This document shows positions 22,454 to 32,693 of a DNA stretch of 64,000 nt, piece by piece. Location of the stretch: positions 62,001 to 126,000 of the forward strand of contig JAEUBA010000021.1 in NCBI GenBank assembly GCA_018257865.1. Reading direction: 5' to 3'. Below the pieces are notes generated by a model, which ran no database searches, had not been told where the DNA came from, and saw only the letters and a program-made list of their open reading frames with translations. Each line of letters begins with the position of its first letter. Positions within the stretch are counted from its first letter, which is position 1. The position numbers and the translations under genes were made by a program. This DNA is from Stereocaulon alpinum. Lineage: Eukaryota; Ascomycota; Lecanoromycetes; Lecanorales; Stereocaulaceae.

Positions 22454-23897
22454 TCACTTATGTTGCAGACCAATGTGTCGTTGGCAGTTGTCTTTCCTCG
22501 TAAACCCAATTCGAGCGTACCCGCATCCGGCGACAGTACAAAAGTACCGGTTGTTCTCCCCAATATTCTTATGGCGTCCAACATGACGCTCAAGGTCTCG
22601 AAGTCGATAGAAGCCTGCAGAACTACATCCGTGCCAGGAGCATTTGAAGTCTCTCTTATGAGTTTTCCTATGTTTGCTAAAGACACACAAATCAGCGTTG
22701 CCAAGTCGTGATTGTACTAACGATAGGATCTGATACGAAGTTCTGCAGGACATACTTGAACTCGTGGCGGCGCAGATAGGTCTTGTCACAGTCGGAACAC
22801 TTGAACACATTGTCCTGTTTTCGAGAGCAAAGATCAAGTCCATCAGCTTTTCTCGTTCCATGTGATGGAGCTCCTTGGGTAGGTTGGGTAAGCTCTCGGG
22901 TACAGTGCTCAATTGCTGGCCCAGAGTTTGTGCTCTTTGAGACATCTCCAAGCTGTTGTAATGTTCCCACCAGGTCAAGTCGCTCAAGTTGGTTCGGAGT
23001 TGGAATGGCTCTGGATGAGAGTGGCCCCAAAGCGTGATCACTGCCTTCAAAGCCATAATGTTCGTCATTGTATCCCGAAGATATACTTTGAACCAAGGCT
23101 GATGCCTCGGATGAAGGGGAGTGGCTGGAGACACTTCTTGTCACTATTGACGGTGCTAGGTCCACCACAGTGTGAGAGTATGGCTGAAATAATGGCTCAA
23201 ACACCTGATCTTGTCCTATAGGCGATGAATCTACCACCGACGGCGATAAAGATGGTTCGGTACCGAGGTAATTTTTAGGCCAAGGGGACTTTCGTGACAC
23301 CTGGTTAGTAGATGGGAGCAGAGTTTGGGGAAGATCACCAACTAAGGGGTTGTAGTCGGCAGCTGCTGCTATCGGAGCCGGCTGGATGCCTAGATGATCT
23401 GTAGGCACTGGTGCTACCAAAGATCGACCTTCCAAGTGATTAACAAATGCGTGGAAATATGTTGGTGATGCTGCTGTCAAGAAGGCTGAATTTGCAAGGA
23501 AACTGTCAGGTTGAGGCAGATCCTGGGATATAGGTGGTAAAGGTGATGAGAAAGCCGACGCGGATTCCCCAGGAAATGAGAGTTCGGGGCCTACTTCCCA
23601 GCGCTTGGTAGGTAGACTGTCTCCGCTCTCCTTTTCCTGTTCTTCGTCAAAACACTGTGAAGTGTCAGCTGTATACTCGGCGGAGTCCTTGGAACCTTGA
23701 AGCTTGGACCAACCCGTGTGTAATCTGCGCTCGAAGTCCGAAATCCTGAAGGAGTGGAGGACTCAGTCGAAGCAGGGAAGGGCGGATGAGGAAGAGAAGC
23801 TGGAGCCGATGGGTCTAAAGTGAGATCTCTAGGGTCTACATAGAGTTGTGAATGTTCGCAGTCATAAGCCCAGGGGTATCTAGAATGATTGGCTCCT
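22454..23897 (-). pseudogene. C2H2 zinc-finger transcription factor, gene or recent pseudogene
   Basis: Probable sequence-specific regulator with C-terminal C2H2 fingers. The last exon is 22454-22676, after a 79-nt intron (22677-22755) with GTATGT donor and TTTAG acceptor that rebuilds the first finger as CSDCDKTYLRRHEFNKHRKTH. Two further fingers follow (FKCSWHGC...HVGRH and FCTVAGCGYARIG...HIGLQH), then the stop. Upstream, a Ser/Pro-rich frame runs from 22756 to about 23750. Before it, a second frame reads YPWAYDCEHSQLYVDPRD and then GFRTSSADYTRVGPSF, typical of the N-terminal part of such factors. The two frames meet near 23685, either by a one-base frameshift or through a 41-nt intron (GTTCCA...TTCACAG). 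No in-frame ATG is seen before the first block and a stop lies upstream at about 23925, so the 5' end is unresolved. The finger part is certain; whether the gene is alive is not. Confidence 0.6.
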
Positions 23898-26428
23898 AAT
23901 AGGATTGCTAAAAGCGGAGACTAGAGTCTCCGCGGCACAGACGACCGGTTTGGAAGGGGGAAGGATATTCAACAGAGGAGACAAAGGGGAAAGGAAGATT
24001 GCGGGGAGTAGTCCACTAGGACCCCTCCCCTCCAGATGCCAGCACGATCTGGCAAGCTGGAGGAGGAGACCCGACGCTCGTTTGGAACGACCTCGCAAAA
24101 CCTTGACAAGGGAGTAATATTGCTGAAAGTTTCTTGGAGTTTGAGAAATCACAGGGCAGAAGACCTCAATATAAGTAGTAGCGAGCAGCCCGCACCGCTT
24201 GACCAGCAGGCGTCTGCAGCTTCACCCAATCGGACGTTCAACTTATGCGCAATGACGTCTGCTTATTCGCGACAGTGGGAGGCCTCCAGCCTCATCGTTT
24301 TGGGGAACAATATAGACCGCAGGACGGCTTCGGCAGATGAGTGTATGGCATTATGATCTGCAATAGTGGGAGGCCTCCATCCCCACTGTTCTGGCGAACA
24401 ATAGCCACCTGGATTGCAGGAGATTGGTGAGCTATCGAAGAGCCTTGTTCAGGAGCTTCCTAAATGACATCGCATCAATGCGACGGCAGGCCTCCGCTTT
24501 GCCTCAGTTGAGACCAGCCTAGCTTGATAGCGAACTCCGCATTTGAAAGCTTTAGAGTCCAATAGGACATCTCGTCTACGCTTACAATATGAGCTTTTCC
24601 ACGAGGTTGCCAGGAGGCCCCCTACTCTGTCAGCTAAGGCCACGAGACTCTTCACTTGCATCAAATCAGCTTATCTTTACTTTGTGATGGCTGAGCAAAC
24701 CATCCTCTTTCACCACGTGTGACATGGCGTGGGGTGCCTCCCGAGGGGCTTGGGGTGCCTCTCTACGGACAACACTTTTCCCCGTTGAAATGACGAAACA
24801 CCTATGTTCTGTTGATTTCAAGCCTCTTCGAATTGGGAGGCCTCCAATGTCTTTGTGGATACAAATTTCCAGGCAAGTCCGATGGAAAGATCACGAGAAC
24901 TTCGTCTTCTCGGTCCCAACTTGAAAATCCAATATGTCGTGTGTTACTTCCTATACTTAAGCTCTAGGACAGCATATTAACCGTATGTGCTATTCAGGAA
25001 AAGTACGACCAAGCTCACCCAATCAAACCTCACACGCCATATCGAAACCCAGAAGGCTCAAGAGGGAGCTTCGGAGAAGCAAACGATGAAACGATTTCAA
25101 GAAGAGAACGACTCCTATCGCGGCTTCCTCATCACTGGAGTATCCCCTCATCAAAAAGGAGAGCAGGCAACGAATGCTAGAAGAAGTGACTCACAGGGAT
25201 GTGGTGACCAAGAGCCGGCGATTGAAGGAAGTGGCTTTTGAGAGACTATTTCAGGCGCAGCTATGTTTGGCTTGGTTTGCCGTGCTTCAGTAGAGGAATT
25301 GTCCTTCAGTCAGTGGCAAAGGGAGGGATACAGGAGCTTCTGGCATGCTGATATCATAATATGGAAGGCTTAATTATACGTGAACTACATACAATATTGC
25401 CACCCTCCCTCTCACAGAACACCTACATGAGCCCGAGACAAGTAGACCTAACCTTTTCTTTATTGTAGAGCCATGGTTCAACAAAGTCGATTATGTAGAT
25501 ATTCGTGTCGCTTACCATACGGATCCTCAAACCCGCTAATTCATTATTACAGTATACGTGAGCCACACCCATATGGCAATATTCTAGCTAGTGAGAAGGG
25601 TAAGAAGAGAAAGCCTTAGCCAATATATGATACAGGAGCCCGCTATACCGGAGCAAAGCTTGAATGGCTCCATGTATAGAGATCAATGTCAGAATCCAAC
25701 GAACAAGGCTTGCATTGGAGTGTAGAAGAAGTGCTCAAGAAGTAGAAGGATTACAGGCTATATAGGTCGAGAATAACGCCGTTGCTTTTTGGCACCATGC
25801 CATTCAGATGGACGCTGCAAAATGGTATGTTCTGCGGCAAGAGAGCTATTCAATCTTCGCTCTCTCAAAAATTAACACATTGAGCCTAATATCAATTGAG
25901 AGTTAGAGCGTTTCGCAACGAAATTGTGTCTAATCCGACAGGTACTTCGACACGAACACTGCCTCTGCTGACTAATTCTAGTGGATGACCAATGAGAAAG
26001 ATGTGTGCTGCGCCTCACTGCTGCGGTTTTGGCGTTCTATACCATATCTTCAGCAAAGGGCATTCATTCCATCTGTTCTTCATCATCTAATTCTCTGGCA
26101 ACTACACATAGTAAGACTACTTTGCGCTGCCTGAGTCAAGTCTTAGAGTCGTGCACGAAAAGTCGAAGTGCTGCAGTCTATTTTCGCGCATTGCCTCGCC
26201 GATTCTGGAATGAGCGTTACAACAGTAAGGCTGGCTCTTCAAAGAGACTCACTCCTATCCTTGTGAGAGGATAATTGACAGCCCATTGTGACGTCTGCAC
26301 ACTGTGATAGCCTTCGCCTATCAGATTCGAGAACCGAATTGTCATGAATGTTGAAAGAGCTTTGAAACCAAGCTCGTCCCTCGGTGGACCCAGTCAAACT
26401 CTCACACGGCTCTCGACAAGTTTGAGTT
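23898..26428. other. Long gene-poor region with dispersed palindromic repeats
   Basis: 2.5 kb without a recognisable gene. Open frames of 60-106 codons have no domain or consistent codon character. It contains three copies of the palindrome ggaggcctcc and a duplicated block of about 40 bp (24275-24314 and 24366-24405). It could contain regulatory DNA of either flanking gene, or a non-coding transcript. Confidence 0.35.
24275..24405. repeat. Direct duplication of a 40-bp block around ggaggcctcc
   Basis: Copy one (24275 onward) and copy two (24366 onward) share gtgggaggcctcca, a cctc/ccac run, gttttgg/gttctgg and gaacaata. Each begins with the palindrome ggaggcctcc (24278-24287 and 24369-24378). 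A third copy of the palindrome alone, preceded by ttg and followed by aat, lies at 24836-24845. Confidence 0.65.
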
Positions 26429-28009
26429 ATGGATCCAGCATCAATTGTCAGCATCATCGAAGGTTCTATCAGCTTGATAATTCAATGTGCTAGCGTGATC
26501 AAGATTCTTCGCGACATCAGTCAAAAGCACAAGAGAGCGAAACTCGCAATCACCTCGATAGTGCAAGAGGTAGACAGCATTGAATTAGCTTGGAGTAAAA
26601 TCAAAGAATGGTCGCAGTCCAACGCAGACAATCCCTTGGTGGACCGTGGTCTTTTAGATCGGCTAGAACGATCCCTTGAGAATGGCACCGTTGTAATATC
26701 TGCTTTACAGGACGATCTCGCGGGCCATACTGAACGGACTGACACTTTCGGTTTCAGACAGCGATCCAGGGCTGTACGGGACGAGCAGCTTTTCAAGGAC
26801 CATCAAGATCGGATTCGAGGTCAGGCGATGGCAATGAGTCTTCTCTTACACGTACTGAATCTCCCAACTACGAGTGACCGGAATGTGTTACTATGGATAG
26901 CGGTAAAAGATTTCGATGAATCAGACGAGAGTGCCAAGTCCATCATTCCATCTCGTATGTCAATCTCGACCTACCGTAGCTGCGTCAGTGTCGAAAGTGC
27001 TAAGATGAGCTACCGCTATCTAAGCTTTGAGGACGATCTCTTTACAGCGCATGTATACAAGAGGAATTACAGAACTTCTGTCATCGATACCTCGCTCCAG
27101 CAGTCAGCTCACTTGAAACACCAGGAAAGATTAAAGGAGCACAGGAGGGCAATGGCGGATCGAGCTTTCTTATATGCCTGCGCTGTTGGCGATCATCAAA
27201 CAGTCAAAAAGCTCCTGGATGATGGACAGGATGTCCACGCTCAATCCGACGACATCAGGGGTGATTGTGTGCTCGTTACGTGGGCAAAGACATTTGGAAC
27301 GAGGTTTCATGCAATCCACCTTGCAGCTGCCACTAATGATCTTGAAACTGCCAAGATATTGCTTGAGTATGGTGCAGACGTAAATCAGGTCTTAGGTTTG
27401 TGGGCGGTACGGCCCCTGCACATCGCAGCCTACTTCAACAACCTTCCTATGGTGGAGCTTCTTCTGCGAAACGGCGCCAATGTGTATGCAAAGAACATTG
27501 AAGGCAATCAAGCGATTCATTTCGCCGCATTTTCAGGTGCGACCCAGATAGTCCATGAGTTGTTGCATTCTGGAAGTCGCCTCGATTGCGCCAACAATCG
27601 GAGACAGACACCAAGTGACTTTGCCCTGATGACACATGCCATGAACACAGAGGCTTTCGAATCTCTTCGAAACCATCCACTGGGAGTTTTTTCATCGTCA
27701 GAAATTATAGATCGGGCGCAACATGAAGCTTGGTACAGATCAGATAGCATTTACTACTTCATACCTCACTGGGAATTCGTACTCCTAGAACCAGAGCACC
27801 AAGCACATCCCTCGATCACGATCTCGTGTGCCGACCCTTTCAAAAAGCGGGACAAGTTCAAGCAGCAGCAGGTGACTGAGTTCTGGAAATGGAAAACCCA
27901 AACATGGCCAAGTCCCAACCATCTGAAACCGATGACACGGAAAGTGCCACCCAGGGAAGGGCAAGAACTACGGTATGGCGTTGTTGCATGTAAGGAATTG
28001 GGCTATTAG
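26429..28009 (+). CDS. Ankyrin-repeat protein with STAND-type fungal N-terminal domain
   Basis: Single-exon protein of 526 residues, ATG at 26429. The N-terminus (MDPASIVSIIEGSISLIIQC, continuing as a helical bundle to about 145) resembles the fungal N-terminal domain often found before NACHT or ankyrin modules in STAND-like proteins. No P-loop follows. Ankyrin repeats occupy about 245-400: RAFLYACAVGDHQTVKKLL, FHAIHLAAATNDLETAKILL, VRPLHIAAYFNNLPMVELLL and NQAIHFAAFSGATQIVHELL. The last 110 residues hold an uncharacterised segment with several Trp and Tyr residues (AWYRSDSIYYFIPHWEFVLL). The substrate or partner is unknown; a scaffold or sensing role is inferred from the repeats. The first helix could be an oligomerising or membrane-associating segment. 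The gene has no obvious partner next to it. Confidence 0.8.
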   Translation: MDPASIVSIIEGSISLIIQCASVIKILRDISQKHKRAKLAITSIVQEVDSIELAWSKIKEWSQSNADNPLVDRGLLDRLERSLENGTVVISALQDDLAGHTERTDTFGFRQRSRAVRDEQLFKDHQDRIRGQAMAMSLLLHVLNLPTTSDRNVLLWIAVKDFDESDESAKSIIPSRMSISTYRSCVSVESAKMSYRYLSFEDDLFTAHVYKRNYRTSVIDTSLQQSAHLKHQERLKEHRRAMADRAFLYACAVGDHQTVKKLLDDGQDVHAQSDDIRGDCVLVTWAKTFGTRFHAIHLAAATNDLETAKILLEYGADVNQVLGLWAVRPLHIAAYFNNLPMVELLLRNGANVYAKNIEGNQAIHFAAFSGATQIVHELLHSGSRLDCANNRRQTPSDFALMTHAMNTEAFESLRNHPLGVFSSSEIIDRAQHEAWYRSDSIYYFIPHWEFVLLEPEHQAHPSITISCADPFKKRDKFKQQQVTEFWKWKTQTWPSPNHLKPMTRKVPPREGQELRYGVVACKELGY

Positions 28010-28469
28010 AGGAGAGATAGGCATCAAAATCCACCACTAGTCTTCTGTTTACCTTTCAAAGATTCTGATGAACTAGACGAATATGCTTAATTCTGCTGGG
28101 TTAACGTGCAATGGGTGTTCAGTGAATAGATCTACATAGGATTTGATATCACAATGCTGCGATGAAGAATATTCAAGGTGAATGACTCACTCAAAACGAT
28201 AGTATTCCCGAATTCATAGTTGTTCATCTCTGGATCTTCAATGCCAAATAACGCGTGCTAATAACGGGCCAGTCCCACTACGCACCTGGAGCTAACAAGA
28301 CGACATGAACACTCGGAAGATGACGAAGTACAGAACATTCAGCGACCACTTCCAAGAGCGATTGATGTCCGAATGACGACGTGTTGTTTACTTGTCCACA
28401 GCAATCATGCTTGTCTGAACGCTCGTTGAAGTTTCATACGCCATCTATTACGGTTCGCTATTGGAGCGC
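28010..28469. other. Intergenic region between convergent genes
   Basis: 460 bp between the ankyrin gene stop and the PEX14 stop, presumably untranslated 3' ends. Nothing else recognised. Confidence 0.4.
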
Positions 28470-29646
28470 TCAATCTTCGGAGCCAACTTCTTCATTTGTA
28501 CTTGGACTAGCCGTTCCACTTTTCCCAGAAGCTGCCATCTGCCACGCCGGTATCTTAGCTCTACTGTCGCCCCTCCCAGCCGCATTCGAAGGCGCTGAGC
28601 CGTCTCGCTTCGGTACGGTAACGCCTGGCGCAGGTACCGTTGAGCTGCTAGTATGTTCTATATTGGCAGTCGCTGCGCCGTTATTCATCGAAGGAATTCC
28701 GGAAAGACTGTCTCTGGACTTATCATTTCCATTCATCATTGGTGGAGGATAACCCCTTCCCGTAGGCGTAGAAGCACCACCAGATCTCCCAACTTTGTTC
28801 TCTAGCAGCTTCTTTAGACTCTGCACTTCGAAACTCAGATCTTCCAGCTTCTTATCTTCACTTGCTTTCCACCCTTCCAAAGCTTTGGGTACCAGCTCTT
28901 TCAGCCCTTGTACTTGGTCAGCTATTATTCTGCTCTCCGCCTCGCGTCTACTATTTGCAGCCTTCAGGTCTTCTATCACGCTGTCAACATCTTTCAACGT
29001 AGAATCCAGCTTCTCTGTCCGCTCCGTCTCTGAGGCCTTGAGAGCTGCGGTATCCGTGGTCAATTGATCAATGAGTGCAAATGCGCGGTTGAACGAGGCA
29101 TCGATTGCGGCTTTATCGGCTTCCAGTTGAGGAGGAGTTGGGGGAGAGATAAGAGGCATAACGTAGCGCTGCACTCTTATCAGAAAATCTAGTGGAAGTA
29201 GGAAGGGTAACGCATACTTTTGCAACGGTGTACAAGCCGTAGCCGACGCCACTAGTCACCGTTGCCATAATAAACCAATCACGCCAATCGCGTCGAGGCG
29301 GTCTCTCAATTGTCAGTCAAGCATCTCTAGTCCGACATATATTGCAAGCTCACTCTGGTGGCGCTTGGCTCCATGGCCCGCCCTGATATGGTCCATAACC
29401 GTAATTGTATCCTGCAGGTTGTCTCATTTGTTGACCTTGATAGCCATATTGAGGTTGTGGAGGTGTAGGAGGAGGTGCATTAGAGGCTTGAGAGCCATCT
29501 CCAGCTCTTCCCAAAGCAGCGTCGATCTCCTCTTGTGTCAGGTTCTTGGACTGAAGGAAAGCTATCCTTTTGTCGAGAGCAGATGCGGCGACTGAAGGAT
29601 CCTGGAGAAAGCTAACAGCTGACGAGACAAGGTCTTCACGGACCAT
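28470..29646 (-). CDS. PEX14: Peroxin-14 (peroxisomal docking protein)
   Basis: Central component of the peroxisomal docking and translocation complex that receives PEX5 or PEX7 with matrix cargo. Three exons: 29354-29646, 29218-29302 and 28470-29168, with introns of 51 and 49 nt; 358 residues in frame. The start is the ATG of MVREDLVSSAVSFLQDPSVA at 29646, the usual PEX14 N-terminus; the frame goes six codons further upstream but without an ATG. Residues 1-48 are the conserved PEX5-binding domain (AVSFLQDP, KRIAFLQSKNLTQEEI). A Pro/Gly/Tyr/Gln-rich linker follows, then the hydrophobic segment WRDWFIMATVTSGVGYGLYT, RYVMPLISPPTPPQLEADK and a long coiled coil. The tail is Ser/Gly/Pro-rich. It is divergent from NDC80, with 314 bp between the starts. 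The hydrolase at 53239-54453 ends in SKL and would depend on this import route. Confidence 0.95.
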
Positions 29647-29960
29647 ATTGACTGCGCTGATCACAGCTTCACAGGAACTTTAAAGCTCGTAACCCCATTT
29701 GTTGCGGAGTGCAATTTGAAGCCTTGCAGTTCGCAACATCAAGGTCGTTGCGCTTGACCTCGGCCCATGGAGTTTGCCGCCAGCGGGGCTACTTCTAGTA
29801 GTTTAGCCGCTGAACTGCCGAAAAGTAAACAAACCCTGGCGGCCGAAAATCAACAATCGAAATACACAATCAACCCACATGCGCATGCTGCTACGACAAA
29901 TAAACTAGCGAGTTGCGCTGCGCGGACTATCACTTCTAATACTGCAACATAGCGAACAGA

Positions 29961-32376
29961 ATGTCGCAAGACACTGGACTTTTCAGCGTGCGACGGCCGC
30001 GTGAAGTACGTTCAGATTGATTGGCGACTTGGGATATACTAACGATTGTCGCAGACTCTAGGAGGCCTCAACCTCAACTCTGGCATTCCCCAGCCAGCTT
30101 CAGCTCTGAAGCGATCTAATTCCATATCAAATATAAGAGAACCCCAAGCTCCTCACACCTCACATCATGGACGCTCAGTCTCCTCCTCGCGCATGTCCCT
30201 CGCACCTAACCGACCACAACAACCGAACTTTCAGCGCTCGTCTTCCGGCAACAATCTTGCAGATCTTGGTCGCCCGTCGACTTTACAGCGGAGCTCCTCC
30301 TCAAATCTCTTTGCGGGAGCATCAGGTGGTAGAATGAGCTATGCGCCAGTAGCGATGACACCAGCGCATCAGCAATCACTAAACGGTTCGCAAAGTCTTC
30401 AGAGAAGGAGTAGTGTATACTCGCGACCATCATCGACAGGTCCGATGGGCCACCAGTCGTTCTTCACACAAGCACCAGCACCTGCCAGCGCGCGACCAGA
30501 TCCTCGGCCGTGGAGAGATCCCAACTACAGGAATAAAGTAGGTCAGGACCTGCTGGACTATCTTACACGCAACAACTTCGAATTGGAGATGAAACGATCA
30601 CTGAATCAAAAGAGCATGACTTCGCCTACACAGAAGGACTTCGAGGCTATCTTCCAATGGCTGTATCGCAGAATAGATCCTGCGTACCGGTTCATGAAGA
30701 GCATTGATTTTGAGGGACCTGCAATCCTGAAGCAATTGCGATACCCCTTCGAGAACAAAGTCTCGAAATCACAATGGGCTGCAGTTGGTGGACAGAACTG
30801 GTCGTCCTTCCTCGGCATGCTACAATGGATGATGCAACTTGCACAAATGATGGATCAGTACGAGGCTGGCGAATATGACGATGCGTGTGCAGAAGCTGGT
30901 GTAGATGTTAGCGGTGACAGGATCATATTTCGCTTTTTGAGTGGCGCGTACCGCGACTGGCTACAGGTTGATGAAGGAGCGGATGAGGAAGAAGGGGATC
31001 AAATGCTCATACCTCATGTTGAAGCCATGGCTGCCGAGTTTGAGAAAGGGAATAAGAAATATGCGGAGGAGATGAAGATTCTTGAGGCTGAGAACGCAGT
31101 CCTGAAGCAACAGATCGCAGAAGCTGAAGCAGGCGCACCAGATCTGGCCAAATTAGAGAAGCATTTCAAGATCCTCGAAGATGATAAACGGAAATTCGAG
31201 GAGTACAACACCAATGTCGAAGGCAAGGTGGAGAAGTACGAGCAGCGAAATAAGTTTCTACTCGAAGAGATCGAAAGGACCGAGAACGAGCTTCGAGAAG
31301 CTGAACAGGAGAAAGCGAATCTTCAAGATTCAGTCGACAGGCAAGGCATCACCATCCAGGACATTGACCGAATGAACACCGAGCGAGAACGTCTCCAGAA
31401 GGGACTCGAGACGACGACTGCTAAGCTGGATGAAGTAAAGAAGAAAGCAGCAGAGAAGGAGGCAGATGCGAATCGTAGCCTCGAGGAACTTGAGCGTGTT
31501 GTGGACAAATACAATTCGCTTTGCTACCAGATCGCCCTCATACCCTCCACCGCAGCGAATGCGAGAGGCCAAGATTTCGAGCTCCATTTGAACATCGATT
31601 CGACTCCCAATTTCTCTTCCTCGCAGCTAGGCTCTTCGCAGCGTGGCGGCAGCAACGATCGCTTGCTCGCAGACCCCTCGACGGGCTATCACCCAACCCA
31701 TGTTCTCAACCTTGACCTACGAGGTCACATCAAAAGCCAATTGGTTGGGTTGAGGAAGGAGATCAATGAGCGGAGAACGCAGGCTATAGATGCCGATATG
31801 AAGAACCACGAGCTGCTCGATTCCATCAAAGAGGCTATCGATGATAAGAGGAGCGAAGTTGAAGCTTTGGAGCACCGTGTCAGGGCAGCAGAAGAGGAGT
31901 TTGAGAAGACGAAAGAGGTATGTAACACTCATATCCTACTCAAAATTACAATTGCAATGTTACTGATGGTCGAATGCAGGTCACATCGACTCAAAAAGTC
32001 GCCTCAGACGCTCAGATCGAGAAGATGGAGAAAGAGCTAGCGAAAATGCGCGCTGGCCTTGATGAGAGCGTACAGCTCATGGAGCAAAGGGAAATGAACA
32101 CCAACATTGAGTAAGTATACCGAATAACCTTATAGAAACCCAACATGCTAACATCCCCACTCTAGATTCGAGCAACTGACCCTCCGCGCAAACTCTCTAC
32201 GAGAAGAACTCCACACCGAGATCGAAAAGATCCTGAACGATGTGATCAAATTCAAAGTCCACATCCAGCAGAACCTCGAGAACTATGAAGGGTTCGTCGA
32301 TCAAGAAGTCAAGGCTGAGCTTGACGAGGGTCTAACCGAGGACGACGCATTGGCAGTAGACGGCGTGGACGAGTAA
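29961..32376 (+). CDS. NDC80: Kinetochore protein NDC80/HEC1
   Basis: Microtubule-binding subunit of the four-protein Ndc80 complex at the outer kinetochore. Four exons: 29961-30005, 30055-31917, 31980-32110 and 32166-32376; 749 residues in frame. The first exon encodes MSQDTGLFSVRRPRE and the first intron has an exact TACTAAC branch sequence and a CGCAG acceptor. The N-terminal 110 residues are basic and Ser-rich, matching the Aurora B target tail. The calponin-homology domain covers about 130-290 (PRPWRDPNYRNKVGQDLL, KDFEAIFQWLYRRIDPAYRF). From about 340 there is a long coiled coil with the loop region near 505-560. The conserved end reads VTSTQKVASDAQIEKMEKEL, NTNIEFEQLTLRANSLREEL and NDVIKFKVHIQQNLENYEGF. 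Length is normal for filamentous fungi. It shares its promoter region with PEX14 on the other strand. Confidence 0.95.
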
Positions 32377-32693
32377 GCGCGTGATGATGATGCTGGGCAT
32401 AGGCGTTAGGTATGGTTTCTATACCGGTGACGGCAGTCTCTTGCGTATGCGGAGATTAAGCGGTATATTCTGCTTTGGTTGGGTCAGTGTGTACAATGCT
32501 GCTAAGCGTAGTTCAAGATACCTTTGTTCGATTTGTCCATTTCTGCCTCGAGGAAAATATCTCTTGGTGAATAGTATGTCGTAAAGACACATGACTCCAG
32601 TCTGCAGATTCTCAATGCCGACACCATCACCTTCTATAAGACACCAGTCTTATCATCAGTCCCCGAGTCGAACTTCTCCAGAGCTCTTCCTTT
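32377..32693. other. Short intergenic region between convergent stops
   Basis: 317 bp between the NDC80 stop and the stop of the next minus-strand gene. No feature recognised beyond presumed 3' untranslated sequence. Confidence 0.4.

Noticed and set aside
24987..25241. 84-codon frame resembling a zinc-finger linker (LTQSNLTRHIETQ)
   Set aside because: No Cys pair precedes the His residues, so it is not a zinc finger; no other support.
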